DNA from: Adiantum capillus-veneris
Lineage: Eukaryota; Streptophyta; Polypodiopsida; Polypodiales; Pteridaceae
DNA: 64,000 bases
NCBI GenBank assembly: GCA_014529385.2
Contig: CM043962.1
Coordinates: 48,184,598 to 48,248,597, forward strand
Direction: 5' to 3'
Below are positions 47,400-58,121 of the stretch, piece by piece. The position numbers and the translations under genes were made by a program. The notes under the pieces are model-generated. The model did not search any database and was not told the origin of the DNA. It saw nothing but the letters and a program-made list of their open reading frames with translations. Numbering within the stretch: position 1 is the first letter of the stretch; every line of letters begins with the position of its first letter.

Positions 47400-47696
47400 T
47401 AGGGTTATCTAATTTCCTTAATGAATTCCAAGATGTTTTTATTGACGACATGCCTAATGAATTGCCTCCAAAACGAGGGGATGATGACCATGCAATCGAG
47501 CTTCTTCCAGGCAGCTCACCGCCTAATAAACCTCCTTATCGAGTTTCTCAAGCTCAACAAGAGGAAATTATGCGGTAAGTGCATGAGTTGGTTGAGAAAG
47601 GAATGGTTAGGCCTAGTTCATCTCCATTTTTTTCACCAGTTTTATTAGTGCAAAAGAAAGATGGCACATATCGTATGTGTGTCGACTACAGAGCAC
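47400..47696 (+). pseudogene. Reverse transcriptase of chromovirus, 5' part
   Basis: FLNEFQDVFIDDMPNELPPK, then PPNKPPYRVSQAQQEEIMR, a TAA (47576), [17 protein letters not shown] and [15 protein letters not shown]. This is the start of the palm and fingers. It breaks off at Ala-Leu exactly at the transposon end and is continued by the segment from 59898. Confidence 0.9.
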
Positions 47697-47730
47697 TCAT
47701 TAGGGAATTTCGGAGGTCATTTGGAGGGCC
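47697..47730 (+). repeat. Left terminal inverted repeat
   Basis: Starts TCATTAGGGAATTTC and ends GGTCATTTGGAGGGCC. Reverse complement of 59864-59897 with three mismatches. Confidence 0.92.
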
Positions 47731-47932
47731 TTCTAAGAAAATGCATTTTTTGCACTCTCTCTCTAGAAAAAATAGCAAATAATAGAGCTGGTTCTTTCAT
47801 AGTAAAAGTTCAAAAAGTGTACTTTAAGTAGATTCCTTACTCTTCTGAACATTAGTTCGTAGTGATTGAGGGATAATCCTCTTTTCAGTTGCATTGAATG
47901 AACCTCGTCAATATGGAGGGAATGAGGCTAAC

Positions 47933-50741
47933 ATGGAGGGACGAAGGCGCAGCCGCTATTCACTTTCCATTAAACCTGCACATTTGGCTAATGGCGCACT
48001 CCTCAAATGGCACAAATGTTACCTAGAAATGAGCCAAATATCACCTTCACATTGATTTGGACAATGAGTACCAACCATTGATTAAGCGTAGTAAAACAAA
48101 CACACATATACCTCCCGCTTCCATAGACACGCTCAGAGCTCAGGGAGCTAAACACATAGATATCTGGACGAGAGGCTCTCTCTACCCTAAGAATCCAATG
48201 ACTAATGCGTCTCCACCGTTTGTCAATCCTACAAGCTTATTGACCTTTGCTGGTGATGGAGAAACGGGCCTTCTGGGTTATTGTAAATCTCTTACAAGAG
48301 AAGCTGAAACTTACAAGGGCATTCTCCAAGCTCAACAATGTGAGATTGTTCGCATTTCACATTTACATTCTACAGATCAGGTTACCATTTTGCAACATAA
48401 AACAGAGGTACAAGAACTGAAAGGAAAGGTGCGAAGTTGTCAAATGAAGGACACCATCTTGGGTGCTCGTATCCGAAAGAAGAGATTGCGCAATCTTGAA
48501 ACATTGCAGGTTGCATCAGGAGGTCTCAAGAAAAGAATTCGAGCATTAAGGTGATACTTCTTGGTTGGCTACATTGTCTTAGTTAAGTAATCTTTTTGTT
48601 TTTTCTTGTTATGCATTGTTTTCATGTGCCTAAATAGTGTTAGTGAAGCAAATTTTCTGTTATTTACTTATGCATTGTCTTCATGTAGAGATTCAATCTA
48701 TCCTGACAAGGAAAACATTGACCCCAAAGCCAATATAGGAAAGAGATTGAAGCCACTTATAAGTAGAAGCCTGGCAGCAGATATAGTACATGACAAGAAG
48801 TTTAAGGTCCTACAACAAAATGTAGTGGACCGCTTTATTTCAGAGAACTCAGTGTCTGCAAAAGAGATACAAGGCACACTTGATTCACTTGGTGTAAGCA
48901 AAAGAGGATATTCGGCTATCCAAAAGACTGTCTCATCCATCTTTGTTAAGAAGGGTATAAAATCCAAACTTCTACCATCAGCCTCAAGTGTTTGGAAAGA
49001 GAGGCTTCAGCTTAACGAGGCACAAGGAGACTATCTTGGACAGCCCTTTCATATTAAAGCAACTTACAGTGGCCATGGAGAAAACATGGCATATGATGAG
49101 TTCAATAATATTTTTATGGACCTGCGGATATTACAGAAGAGAATGGTGGAGTTTTACAACATCACATTTGAAGAGTCACGAGGGGTATTACATTTTGTGT
49201 TAAAACTGGATGAGTGTGAGCTTGTTAAAGAGAAAAAGCTAGAGCGTGTTACTATTACTTTAATGAATAGAGCCCTCTCAAAGTGTCCCAGTGATGATCC
49301 TTTATATTTTAGTGTTCAATCAGAATCTAACATATGGTGGCTTGGTGCGTTTGAGGTAAGCGATATTCTCAGGTAAGCTCAAATGTTCACATCTACTTAA
49401 GTCTCATTTATTTTGTGTTGCAGGTAAAGAAAGAAGATCATGAGATTCTATATTGGGTGTTCCATCGAACTAATATTCCAGAGGTGATTGATCGACAGAC
49501 TAACCAGGGAGAGGTACTACGTCTAGATGGAAGGGGAGACTTTCAAGTTCAGTGGCATCTTGCAGGTGACCTCAAAACATTAAAGTGCATGTATAATTGT
49601 GGAATGGGTGCAATGGCAAAGTCGCCGTGTTTGTTCTGCATGGAGCCTGCAAAGGTCATGGACCCAAAGTGGTGGAGAAAAGCTCCAACACGTCGGATCC
49701 TGCTTTTCGACCGGTTTTGAAAATACCACTTGTGAATGTCCACATTTGTACAATGCATGCCCTTTGTAGAATTGTGGAGAAATTGGTCTACTTATATATC
49801 GAGTTTGCTTGGAAGATTAAGAACTCGGCAGAACGACAAGTAGCCCTGCAGTGCTTAGAAATGGTACTGTCGGATATGGGGCTTCATGGTGGCAATGTGA
49901 AAATCCAGCGGGATGAAAAGAGATCAACTGCTGAGAAGGATGTCCCATGCAAACCATCCATCGGTGGGGTGAAGGCACGGAGGTTTTTATCTAAACCCCA
50001 AGGTACAAGAGATCCGAAGCTAACAAAACATGGAAAAATATATAACACATCTTATGTTAGCAAGGTAGAGTATCAGAGCTGGAAAAAGCTACATATTGCA
50101 GTCAAAGACCAAGAACCAACTACTCGTAACGCGAAGGCTGAGGTTTGGCGATCAATAGACATCCTATTTTTGATGTGCGAAAAAGATGACTGGTCACAAG
50201 GTGATATGAACAAGTTCAAGGAGAATCTCAACCTTTTGAAACAATCATTCAAGACAGCTTGGACAGACACCCAGATTACTCACTACATGGTATTATCGTG
50301 TATTTCATTCTCTCTTATGTGCAAATATGTGAGTGTAAAACATTCTAACTAATCTGTTTTCATATCTAGCACATCATCTTCAATCATTTACCATATTTTA
50401 TACAAAAGTATGGGAACCCGGCAATATGGAATACCCAAGGGATGGAAAAGTCTCATTACATGGCGAGAAATGCTTATTTCAGGCACACACGACATGGTGG
50501 CTCTCGAATCAAGGCTAACAGTTTGAGAGAACTATTTGAATGGTTCTATCGTAGAATCATTCATCGAATTCAGGCAAAAGAAGTCTTGGCAAATTCAGTA
50601 ACAGCACAAGCCATTAGACATTTACAACAACAAAAAGTTAAAAGATCAATGGCATACAACAACTCCGGAGCTCGTGAAAGTCAACGAAGGTGGAGAGAGA
50701 CAATGGTGTATGTGAATCACAAGTGGAGAAAGATACTCTGA
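47933..50741 (+). pseudogene. Gene A: transposase of unassigned superfamily
   Basis: Four exons: about 47933-48550, 48689-49355, 49424-50289 and 50370-50741, with GT-AG borders and consistent phases. Exon 1 has a charged N-terminus and a coiled-coil-like stretch; its first part, from an ATG at 47933, needs a frameshift near 48050 to join the main frame. Exon 2 ends with VLKLDECELVKEKKLERVTI. Exon 3 has WHLAGDLKTLKCMYNCGMGA and a CLFCMEPAK segment, then HICTMHALCRIVEKL. Exon 4 has NPAIWNTQGMEKSHYMARNA, RHTRHGG, and a basic tail before TGA. Conserved acidic residues in Leu-Asp-Glu, Gly-Asp-Leu-Lys and Gly-Met-Glu-Lys could form a DDE triad, since all three blocks recur in the older copy at 38-40.5 kb (there the second Asp is lost). 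One frameshift lies between about 49640 and 49718. I do not recognise the superfamily; a Ulp1 partner is known in several plant and KDZ-type transposons, but the motifs here do not match one I can name. Confidence 0.82.
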
Positions 50742-50804
50742 GTGGATGACATTGTACAAAATTTATGTAATACATGATCTTATACAATTGCTACTTGAAG
50801 TGTA

Positions 50805-51259
50805 TCAAGATTTTGAAGGTTCAATTTTGTTTTTTGGCACGTCACCCTTGTAACGAATCATGAGATGTTTGCCATACTCTAAAAGTTCATCTGGGTTTTG
50901 TCTACCAAGAGCTAGTGCCATTGCTGTGTAGGTGTAGTAATACACTGCCCGACCACCTGTATAGCCCGAGCAGTAACCAAAACAATCTCTAGAAAACACT
51001 TTGTCCACAAGAATGACTTTATCTGCACTTTTGGGCAGCACGGGTCCACCCAAGAAGCGTGATAGTGTCTTGAATGTGTAAGTTGCTATTGAACCCTCTT
51101 GTGACATGGAATTGTGAAAAACTACTATCGGCGACTCGCAAAGATTTGAAAGGTACTGCGCTAGGGCCGCATCCCTTCCACGATACTCTCGAGTCCGCCG
51201 CCGAAGGAAGTCATCCTTGTCAGCAATCCAAGACTGCACATATCATGTCAGAAGTGACA

Positions 51260-51354
<95 letters not shown>

Positions 51355-52633
51355 ACCATGAAGCTCTCATCCTGTAGAAAGAGGTTTTCCTGCCATAGGT
51401 CTACAGATGTAGTTGACCCCTGACCTGAATGGTTAAACCAATCCTCCACTTCTTTGTTACTTGTTGATGGTCTTAGGCTTTGTCTTATTGCTTGGAAGGT
51501 GGCTTCATCAGGTAGTGTCTCCTTGTATTTTTCAGCTTTCTCAAAGCATCTTCGGAGGCATTCCATTGGATTGCTGGATGTTTCCATTGCCTCATCATCA
51601 TTACTATCCTCTGAAACAAATCCACTCCTCTCCTCTTGGACTGTGGAAATAATAGCCAGGGAGAAATCCTCCCTTAAATAAAAGATGCTTTGCACATCAT
51701 GTAAGAAGATATAGGTCCTGTCTCCAATCCTGAAGTCAGGCACAACAGGCAACATCATCTGAGCATGCTTCTCAGTGAAGTTACTGACATCCAATGGAAG
51801 TTTGATTTCTGTGGTTTTCACAGAGAGCATCTTACTTCTTTGTACTTCAATTGCCTCAACCTCAAGGTCGACTGTATCTTCAACCTCCTCGACTTCTTGT
51901 ATATGAGTTGTCTCCTCGCATTCTTCATCTGGTGGTGCATCCTGCTCCTCTAACACCTCATCAAGATTCTACATGAGGAATCCAAACAGGCTGTTCAGGT
52001 AAATCATAAAGCCAAAAGCTTCCTGAATGAGTTTGCATTCTTTTTGGTGCAAAGGGCAGGCTGAATGTCGGCAAGAAGGTGGTAATTCCCTATACTTCTT
52101 CAGTCCCTGTCCCTTTCCACCACAGTCATTTAAATGCACAAGAGTCATAGTGGGCAGAACAACCCTCCCTACCTGCACCATCACTTCAAACTTATCTCTG
52201 TAGGACTGCAAGAAATTACTGTGCTGAGCTAACAGGTCTTCAATGTCAAACTTTGGATTAAACATAGAATGAACTAGATCAAACTTGTCCCCAGCACCAC
52301 AAGATGCTGCAAAATCAAACAACCTCTCATCAGTTGCAGCTGGGTCTTCCAGAGAAGACACATCCTCTTTGGCTTACATTTAGTTGCACAGGGACTACTT
52401 TCTGGCACATCTGCATCATCTGAGAAGTCTATATTCCTCTTTCTTGTATTTTTCTTGACAAGTACTGTACAGGGTGAGGGAGCCTTGTAGGGTGAGGGAT
52501 CCTCTTGGCCTAGTGACCTCTCTGATTGATCTTCACCAATTGACTCTTCTTCAGAAATGTCCTGACAAAAGTCAACAGTTCTTTTGGCAGAAACATCAAG
52601 CAACTGAGCCTGCAAAGGTTGAAATCCTGGCAC
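50805..52633 (-). pseudogene. Gene B: acidic protein of unknown function
   Basis: Minus strand. Last exon 51233-50805 (SWIADKDDFLRRRTREYRGR ... LMIRYKGDVPKNKIEPSKS). Its acceptor is at 51234, and the intron 51356-51234 begins GTAACT and consists mostly of (CT)n on this strand. The preceding exon runs from about 52361 to 51357 in one frame except for a TAG at 51971-51969 (where CAG would give Gln). It contains FDLVHSMFNPKFDIEDLLAQ, a Cys/His cluster CRHSACPLHQKEC, an acidic run EECEETTHIQEVEEVEDTVD and IGDRTYIFLHDVQSIFYLRE. The N-terminal piece (52633-52362) is acidic and Ser/Pro-rich, is shifted by one frame near 52365, and lacks a convincing ATG, so an upstream exon is likely. No known domain recognised. 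It converges on gene A, with 63 bp between stops. Confidence 0.65.
51263..51352 (+). repeat. (AG)45 microsatellite inside gene B intron
   Basis: 90 bp of perfect AG. It occupies most of the 123-bp intron of gene B and in the sense direction forms a CT tract just after the donor. Confidence 0.95.
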
Positions 52634-52731
52634 AAGCTCTGGGTCTGGTTTCAGTCTCTTCTGCCTACTGGACCTTAATCCTATTCATCAGGAAACATCC
52701 TATTCATCAGGAAACATGACAAGTCTCACAC

Positions 52732-52783
<52 letters not shown>

Positions 52784-52836
52784 ATATAGATATATATATC
52801 TCTGTCTCTCTCCAAAGCACAAACAAAAACACACAT

Positions 52837-52887
<51 letters not shown>

Positions 52888-52911
52888 AGAACATTAAAAA
52901 AATACACATAG

Positions 52912-52974
<63 letters not shown>

Positions 52975-52981
52975 CTCTTTG

Positions 52982-53042
52982 TACTAAAGGTGCGCAAGGA
53001 CGACAACATACTTTTTGCAACTCTCTACGCGCGCCTTAAGTA
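52982..53042. repeat. 61-bp palindromic module 1
   Basis: TACTAAAGGTGCGC at one end and GCGCGCCTTAAGTA at the other. Least symmetrical of the four. Lies between GT and GA arrays. Confidence 0.8.
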
Positions 53043-53047
53043 CAATT

Positions 53048-53146
<99 letters not shown>

Positions 53147-53152
53147 TAACTA

Positions 53153-53213
53153 TACTATAGGCGCGCGGAGAGAGCTGCAGCCAGTGTTTGGTTGGCTCTG
53201 CGCGCCGTTAGTA
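53153..53213. repeat. 61-bp palindromic module 2
   Basis: TACTATAGGCGCGCGGAGAG pairs with CTCTGCGCGCCGTTAGTA; central CAGCCAGTGTTTGGTTGG. Confidence 0.85.
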
Positions 53214-53355
53214 ACGGGGACAGAGAGGGGAGGGAGAGAGAGAGTGTGTATGTCTCTGTGTGTGTGTATGTGTGTGTGTGTGTGTGTGTGTGTCTGTCTA
53301 TGGAAGTATGTGTTGAGGTGTGTGTGTGTTGAACAACAGTATGGGTTTTTCTTTG

Positions 53356-53401
<46 letters not shown>

Positions 53402-53680
53402 TTGTACCAACTGTTGGAAATACAGAGAGAAAGAGTGAGAGTTCACCTTTTGTTGGTGGGGTTTGCAGAAACTCCAAGGGAGGTGTCTCCTCCATTGCTT
53501 TTTGTCTGTCAAACTGACTCTGTCTCTCTCCCTCTCTCTCTCTGAGAGTAAGGAGTCCCTCTCTCTATCTCTCTCTCAATCTGTCTCTCTCTCTCTCTCC
53601 TTTTCCATTTCTATGGTTCTCTCTCTCTCTCTGTCTCTCTATCACTCTCTCTCTCTCTCGATCACTCTCTGGCAGTAATG

Positions 53681-53760
<80 letters not shown>

Positions 53761-53938
53761 ATTGTTCTCTCTCTTCCTCTCTCTCAAAATCACACTTATA
53801 ATGGATACACACGGCGGCGCCCCACGCGTTACTTTAAAATAGAGTATAATTGCATGTTGTTGCACGTGTGGTCATTATTGAGACCGTATACTTTTGTGCG
53901 TCATATACAGAGGTCATGAGAGAGAAAAACCACACCTC

Positions 53939-53978
<40 letters not shown>

Positions 53979-54103
53979 AAGAGCCGTCGTCTACGTCTTC
54001 GACAGCAAGCCGACGCAAATTAGACATAACGAAGGTCTGCGTCCTCAAGAGGTTTGGCCCTCTCTCTCTCTCCCTCTGCTTTTGAAATTTCCCTCTGCCT
54101 TTG

Positions 54104-54138
<35 letters not shown>

Positions 54139-54204
54139 CTATCACAGTATATTGCATATCTAGCTCTGTCTTAACAAACAACACACACATACAGTTACAA
54201 ACAC

Positions 54205-54308
<104 letters not shown>

Positions 54309-54366
54309 AACACACAGACACACAAATAAAACATACACACACACACACACACATACAGACACACAG

Positions 54367-54447
<81 letters not shown>

Positions 54448-54714
54448 CAGACAAATATAACATACACAACAAAGATACACACACTCACAAACCCAGAGAC
54501 ACACAAATCTAACATACACACACAAAAACGCACAGATACAGACAAATATAACATACACACAAACACACAGAGACACAAATATAACATACACACACACACA
54601 GACACACACACACATACAGAGACACACACACACACACTCAAACACACACACACACACACAAATATAACTTACACACACACACACACAAATACAGACACAC
54701 ACACACACACAGAG

Positions 54715-54760
<46 letters not shown>

Positions 54761-54762
<2 letters not shown>

Positions 54763-54821
54763 CTAAAGGCGCGCATAGAGAGGCATAACCGGTGTGCATG
54801 TCTCTATGCGCGCCGTTAGTA
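54761..54821. repeat. 61-bp palindromic module 3
   Basis: The best stem of the set: TACTAAAGGCGCGCATAGAG pairs with CTCTATGCGCGCCGTTAGTA with one mismatch; the loop contains AACCGGTGT. Confidence 0.88.
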
Positions 54822-54872
54822 CTGTGCATCGACCATTGTATGTGTGTGTTATACAAAGAGGATGTAAGGGGG

Positions 54873-54934
<62 letters not shown>

Positions 54935-54951
54935 GTCTTTCTTTTACCTTA

Positions 54952-55012
54952 TACTAATGGCGCGCGGAGGTGTTTTTTGAGGTCAAAAAATGCTCCATGC
55001 GCGCCTTTAGTA
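54952..55012. repeat. 61-bp palindromic module 4
   Basis: TACTAATGGCGCGCGGAG pairs with CTCCATGCGCGCCTTTAGTA, and the interior is also complementary (GTTTTTTGA with TCAAAAAAT). Confidence 0.85.
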
Positions 55013-55060
55013 ATGGGAGTCTCTCACTCACTCTCTATTTAAATATGCTAAGCTATAGAA

Positions 55061-55132
<72 letters not shown>

Positions 55133-55153
55133 CATCTTTTTGTATACAGTGAA

Positions 55154-57929
55154 ATGGCTAGAACAAAAGCTACTGCAAGGAAGGCAGGCAAGGGACCATG
55201 ATTAGCAGCTAAGGCAAGTAATAGATCTGCAACCCCAAAGAAAAGACCTAGAAAACCCAATAAAATTCTGAAAGGTCCAAGGGTGAAGAAGTTACAAACC
55301 TGCATGGGACTTTTCAGAGAAATCAGAAAGGCACAGAAATGTGTAGATTTATGCATACCAAAGCTGCCCTTTCAGAGGATGGTGAGGTCTATATGTGAAG
55401 AAGCTACTTGGGGCACCAAAAGGTGGAAGGTGGTGGCATTAATGGCTCTACAAGAAGCAGCAAAGGACTTCCTACTGGAGTACTTCAGTGACATCACCAT
55501 TGTTGCAGCCCATGCCCACAGGGTTACTATAATGGACAAAGATAGTGAGACTCTGAAAAGAATAAGGTGGAGGTATGACAAACTACTGGTCCCCAATGTC
55601 TGCAGGGATAAGAAAATGAGGGAAATTTTGTTATACCCCCCTGAGCTAGTGCCACAACTCACAGTTGTAGATGTCACACATGATGTGAATACAAGGGCAA
55701 GGGCAAAGACTATTGCTCGCCAAACAGAGGACATGAGGGAAGCAGAGCTTAAGGAGAAAGCGAAAGTAGCAGTGGAGTCCCAGAGGCAAACAGAATGCAA
55801 TGTGACCCTGTCCATAGAGGCAAGCAATCAAGAAACTCTACTTTCAATGAAGGATGGTTTGCTTGCAGAGATACCATTTGTAGATGGAGCCAAAAAGCTA
55901 GCTCTGGAAAAAGTGGACATTAATTTATTGCAGAATCCAGATGCTCAGATTTCAGACACAATTATCTATGCTTGTCTTAAGTAAGTGTTACTATCTTGCT
56001 AGCTTTGAAAACTCAGATAATAGGTTTGCTAACTCAGGTAAACTCTCTGCAGCCTGATCAAAAGTCAACTCCCACTGCACACCCACACAGAGGTGTTTCT
56101 TCTTGATCCACAAATGTCAGTGATTATTAGACAAAAGAACAGTCCATCTAGGACCTTTGAGAGTTGGTTTCTCCACTGTGCTATGCTGGAAGTTACTGTC
56201 ATCATCTTTCCATATGAGAACAACCATCACTGGAGTCTCATATGCCTTGATGTTGACCAACCAGCAGTGTGGGTGTTCAATTCAATAAAAGGAACCCACC
56301 CTGAAATTAGGCTGTAAGTGTTTTGTATCAGAAAGTGTTTCTTATAGATATCCATGTAAATTTGAAGCCTCATGCTAACATCTTGACGCTGCTTTGTGCA
56401 GTTGTATAAAGAGGTTGTTGCTTGCCTATGGCAAGCTATGTGGAAGGTATGAACTATACAAGGCCCCAATCAAAGATGTACCTGTCCCAAATCAAACCGA
56501 TGGAAATTCTTGCGGCTGGAGATGTCTTCTCCGTGCAGAATATGTCCTGTAAAGCTACTTTGCATTAAAACCTTTCATGACTAAGGTAACCATTTGGCAA
56601 TGCATTCAGCCAGTTTTGGTTTAGTTTATAAAAGAATTCTCACCATGTGGTCTTTCAATTTTGCAGAGTGCTTTAAAAAACTACACATATGATTATTTGC
56701 AAAGATACCGGGTAAGTTTAATACAACACCTGCTTACTATGTCTAGCCCCAGAGAGCTTGAAGATAGCGGCTTGGATGACCACACTATTGATCTAACAAT
56801 ACATGACGTGCCACCACGACAAACCCCCGCATCCGATACAGTGGAATCGCAACGGGCCGAGGGGGTCGTATCAGCAGAAGATGAAAGAGCCGAGGATGAG
56901 GAAAGGTCAAATGAGCATATGGAAGGTGCTAGTGTACAACTAGAGGTGACAATGAAAGAGCCAAGTCAGCCAGTGGAGGAGCCAAAAGAGCCTATGGATG
57001 AAACCCAAGATGAGGAAAGCAGACCTATAGATGAGCAAAAGGATATGGATGAGGAAAGCAGGCCTAGGGATGAGCAAACTGATATGGATCAGGCAAGGAT
57101 GTATGAGGCAAGCCAGTCAACCGAGGGAGAGGAAAAGACCTTGGAGGAAACCTTGAATGAGGTAGAAAGAGCCATGGGGGAGACCCCTGATGAAGATGTG
57201 AATGATGAAGCTAAAGCAGAGGAGAGCAACAACGACATCAACACTACAGAGACCCAGTATGGACCCTTGCTACCTGTAGATACGGTTGTTCCGGTAATGT
57301 CTATTCAAGTATGGCAAAATATGTTCAGCTTCTAAGTACTTATATGTACTTGTCAACTTTTACAGAGGTTGATTATCTTGGACGTCAATGGATTGCTACT
57401 GATGCGCGTGCCTCTCGGTGACATAGAACCCTTTGAGGATTTGCAAACGTTTCGGATGGGAACTTGTCGAGTCGTGGTTCGTCCAGGAACCAAGGAATTT
57501 ATTCAGTTTCTTCTTCCACGCTTCAGAGTTGCCATATGGTCTTCAATGCAAAGGCAAAACTTGTCGCCACTAGTTACAATAGTTTGCAGTGTATGCGGCG
57601 CTCACACGTCAGATTTTGCCTTTTTGTATGATCAAAGAAAATGCGTTACCGTTGAGGGTCACTACCACCCTAAAAAACCACACTTACCTCTTTTGTACAA
57701 ACCGTTTAGCCAAATCGGTGTACCCTTTGATGCAACTAATACACTACTGATTGATGATACCCCTGAAAAGGGAGAACTAAATCCGCCGGGAACAACTATC
57801 TCACCACCTTCTTTCGAGGGGCATTCCTTCGATTTTTACCTCGAAGACATTCTTATTCCATACTTACAGAAATTGTATCTCAGTCCATTGTTCACGGACG
57901 AGTTTGTACTTTCTAATGAATTAAGATGA
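55154..57929 (+). pseudogene. Gene C: histone H3-like / Ulp1 cysteine protease / FCP1-NIF phosphatase fusion
   Basis: Five exons, 55154-55980, 56053-56313, 56402-56585, 56667-57293 and 57366-57929, all with GT-AG borders and compatible phases; total 821 codons including the stop. Residues 1-145 are H3-like: MARTKATARKAG at the start, LFREIRKAQKCVDLCIPK (alpha-N), LPFQRMVRSI (alpha-1), ALMALQEAAKDFLLEYF (alpha-2), HAHRVTIMDKD (alpha-3). Residues 146-275 form a charged linker. Residues 276-425 are Ulp1-like (C48): NNHHWSLICLDVD with catalytic His, PVPNQTDGNSCGW with Gln and Cys; the usual Asp after the His strand reads Asn (WVFNSI). Residues 425-633 are a Glu/Asp-rich linker. Residues 634-820 resemble FCP1/NIF phosphatases: LIILDVNGLLLMRV, VVVRPGTKEFIQFLL, TLLIDDTPEKGELNPPG; the second Asp of DxD is Asn, as I recall for some plant relatives. 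Two premature stops (TGA codon 16; TAA codon 413) fit C-to-T changes. The exon joins are my model; separate H3-Ulp1 and phosphatase genes remain possible. Confidence 0.85.
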
Positions 57930-57956
57930 CTCTTCTATCATGTCTTTGTCTTGTCT

Positions 57957-57960
<4 letters not shown>

Positions 57961-57998
<38 letters not shown>
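57961..57998 (+). repeat. (GA)n microsatellite between genes C and D
   Basis: About 38 bp of GA in the 192-bp gap between the converging stops of C and D. Confidence 0.95.
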
Positions 57999-58002
<4 letters not shown>

Positions 58003-58121
58003 ACATGGTAAAGAAATGTATTTCAAGCACACTTTTTCACAGGGCACAATTGACAAATGAGCTCAATAAACTTCATGTATTGAAAGTCATTTGTATACAC
58101 TTGGGTTCACAAGAATATCTG

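Noticed and set aside
55154-55600. A centromeric H3 (CENP-A) gene of the host
   Set aside because: The tail keeps the canonical H3 start, the sequence continues in frame into Ulp1-type exons, and it lies between transposon terminal repeats next to the transposase. A host CENP-A would not be expected there.
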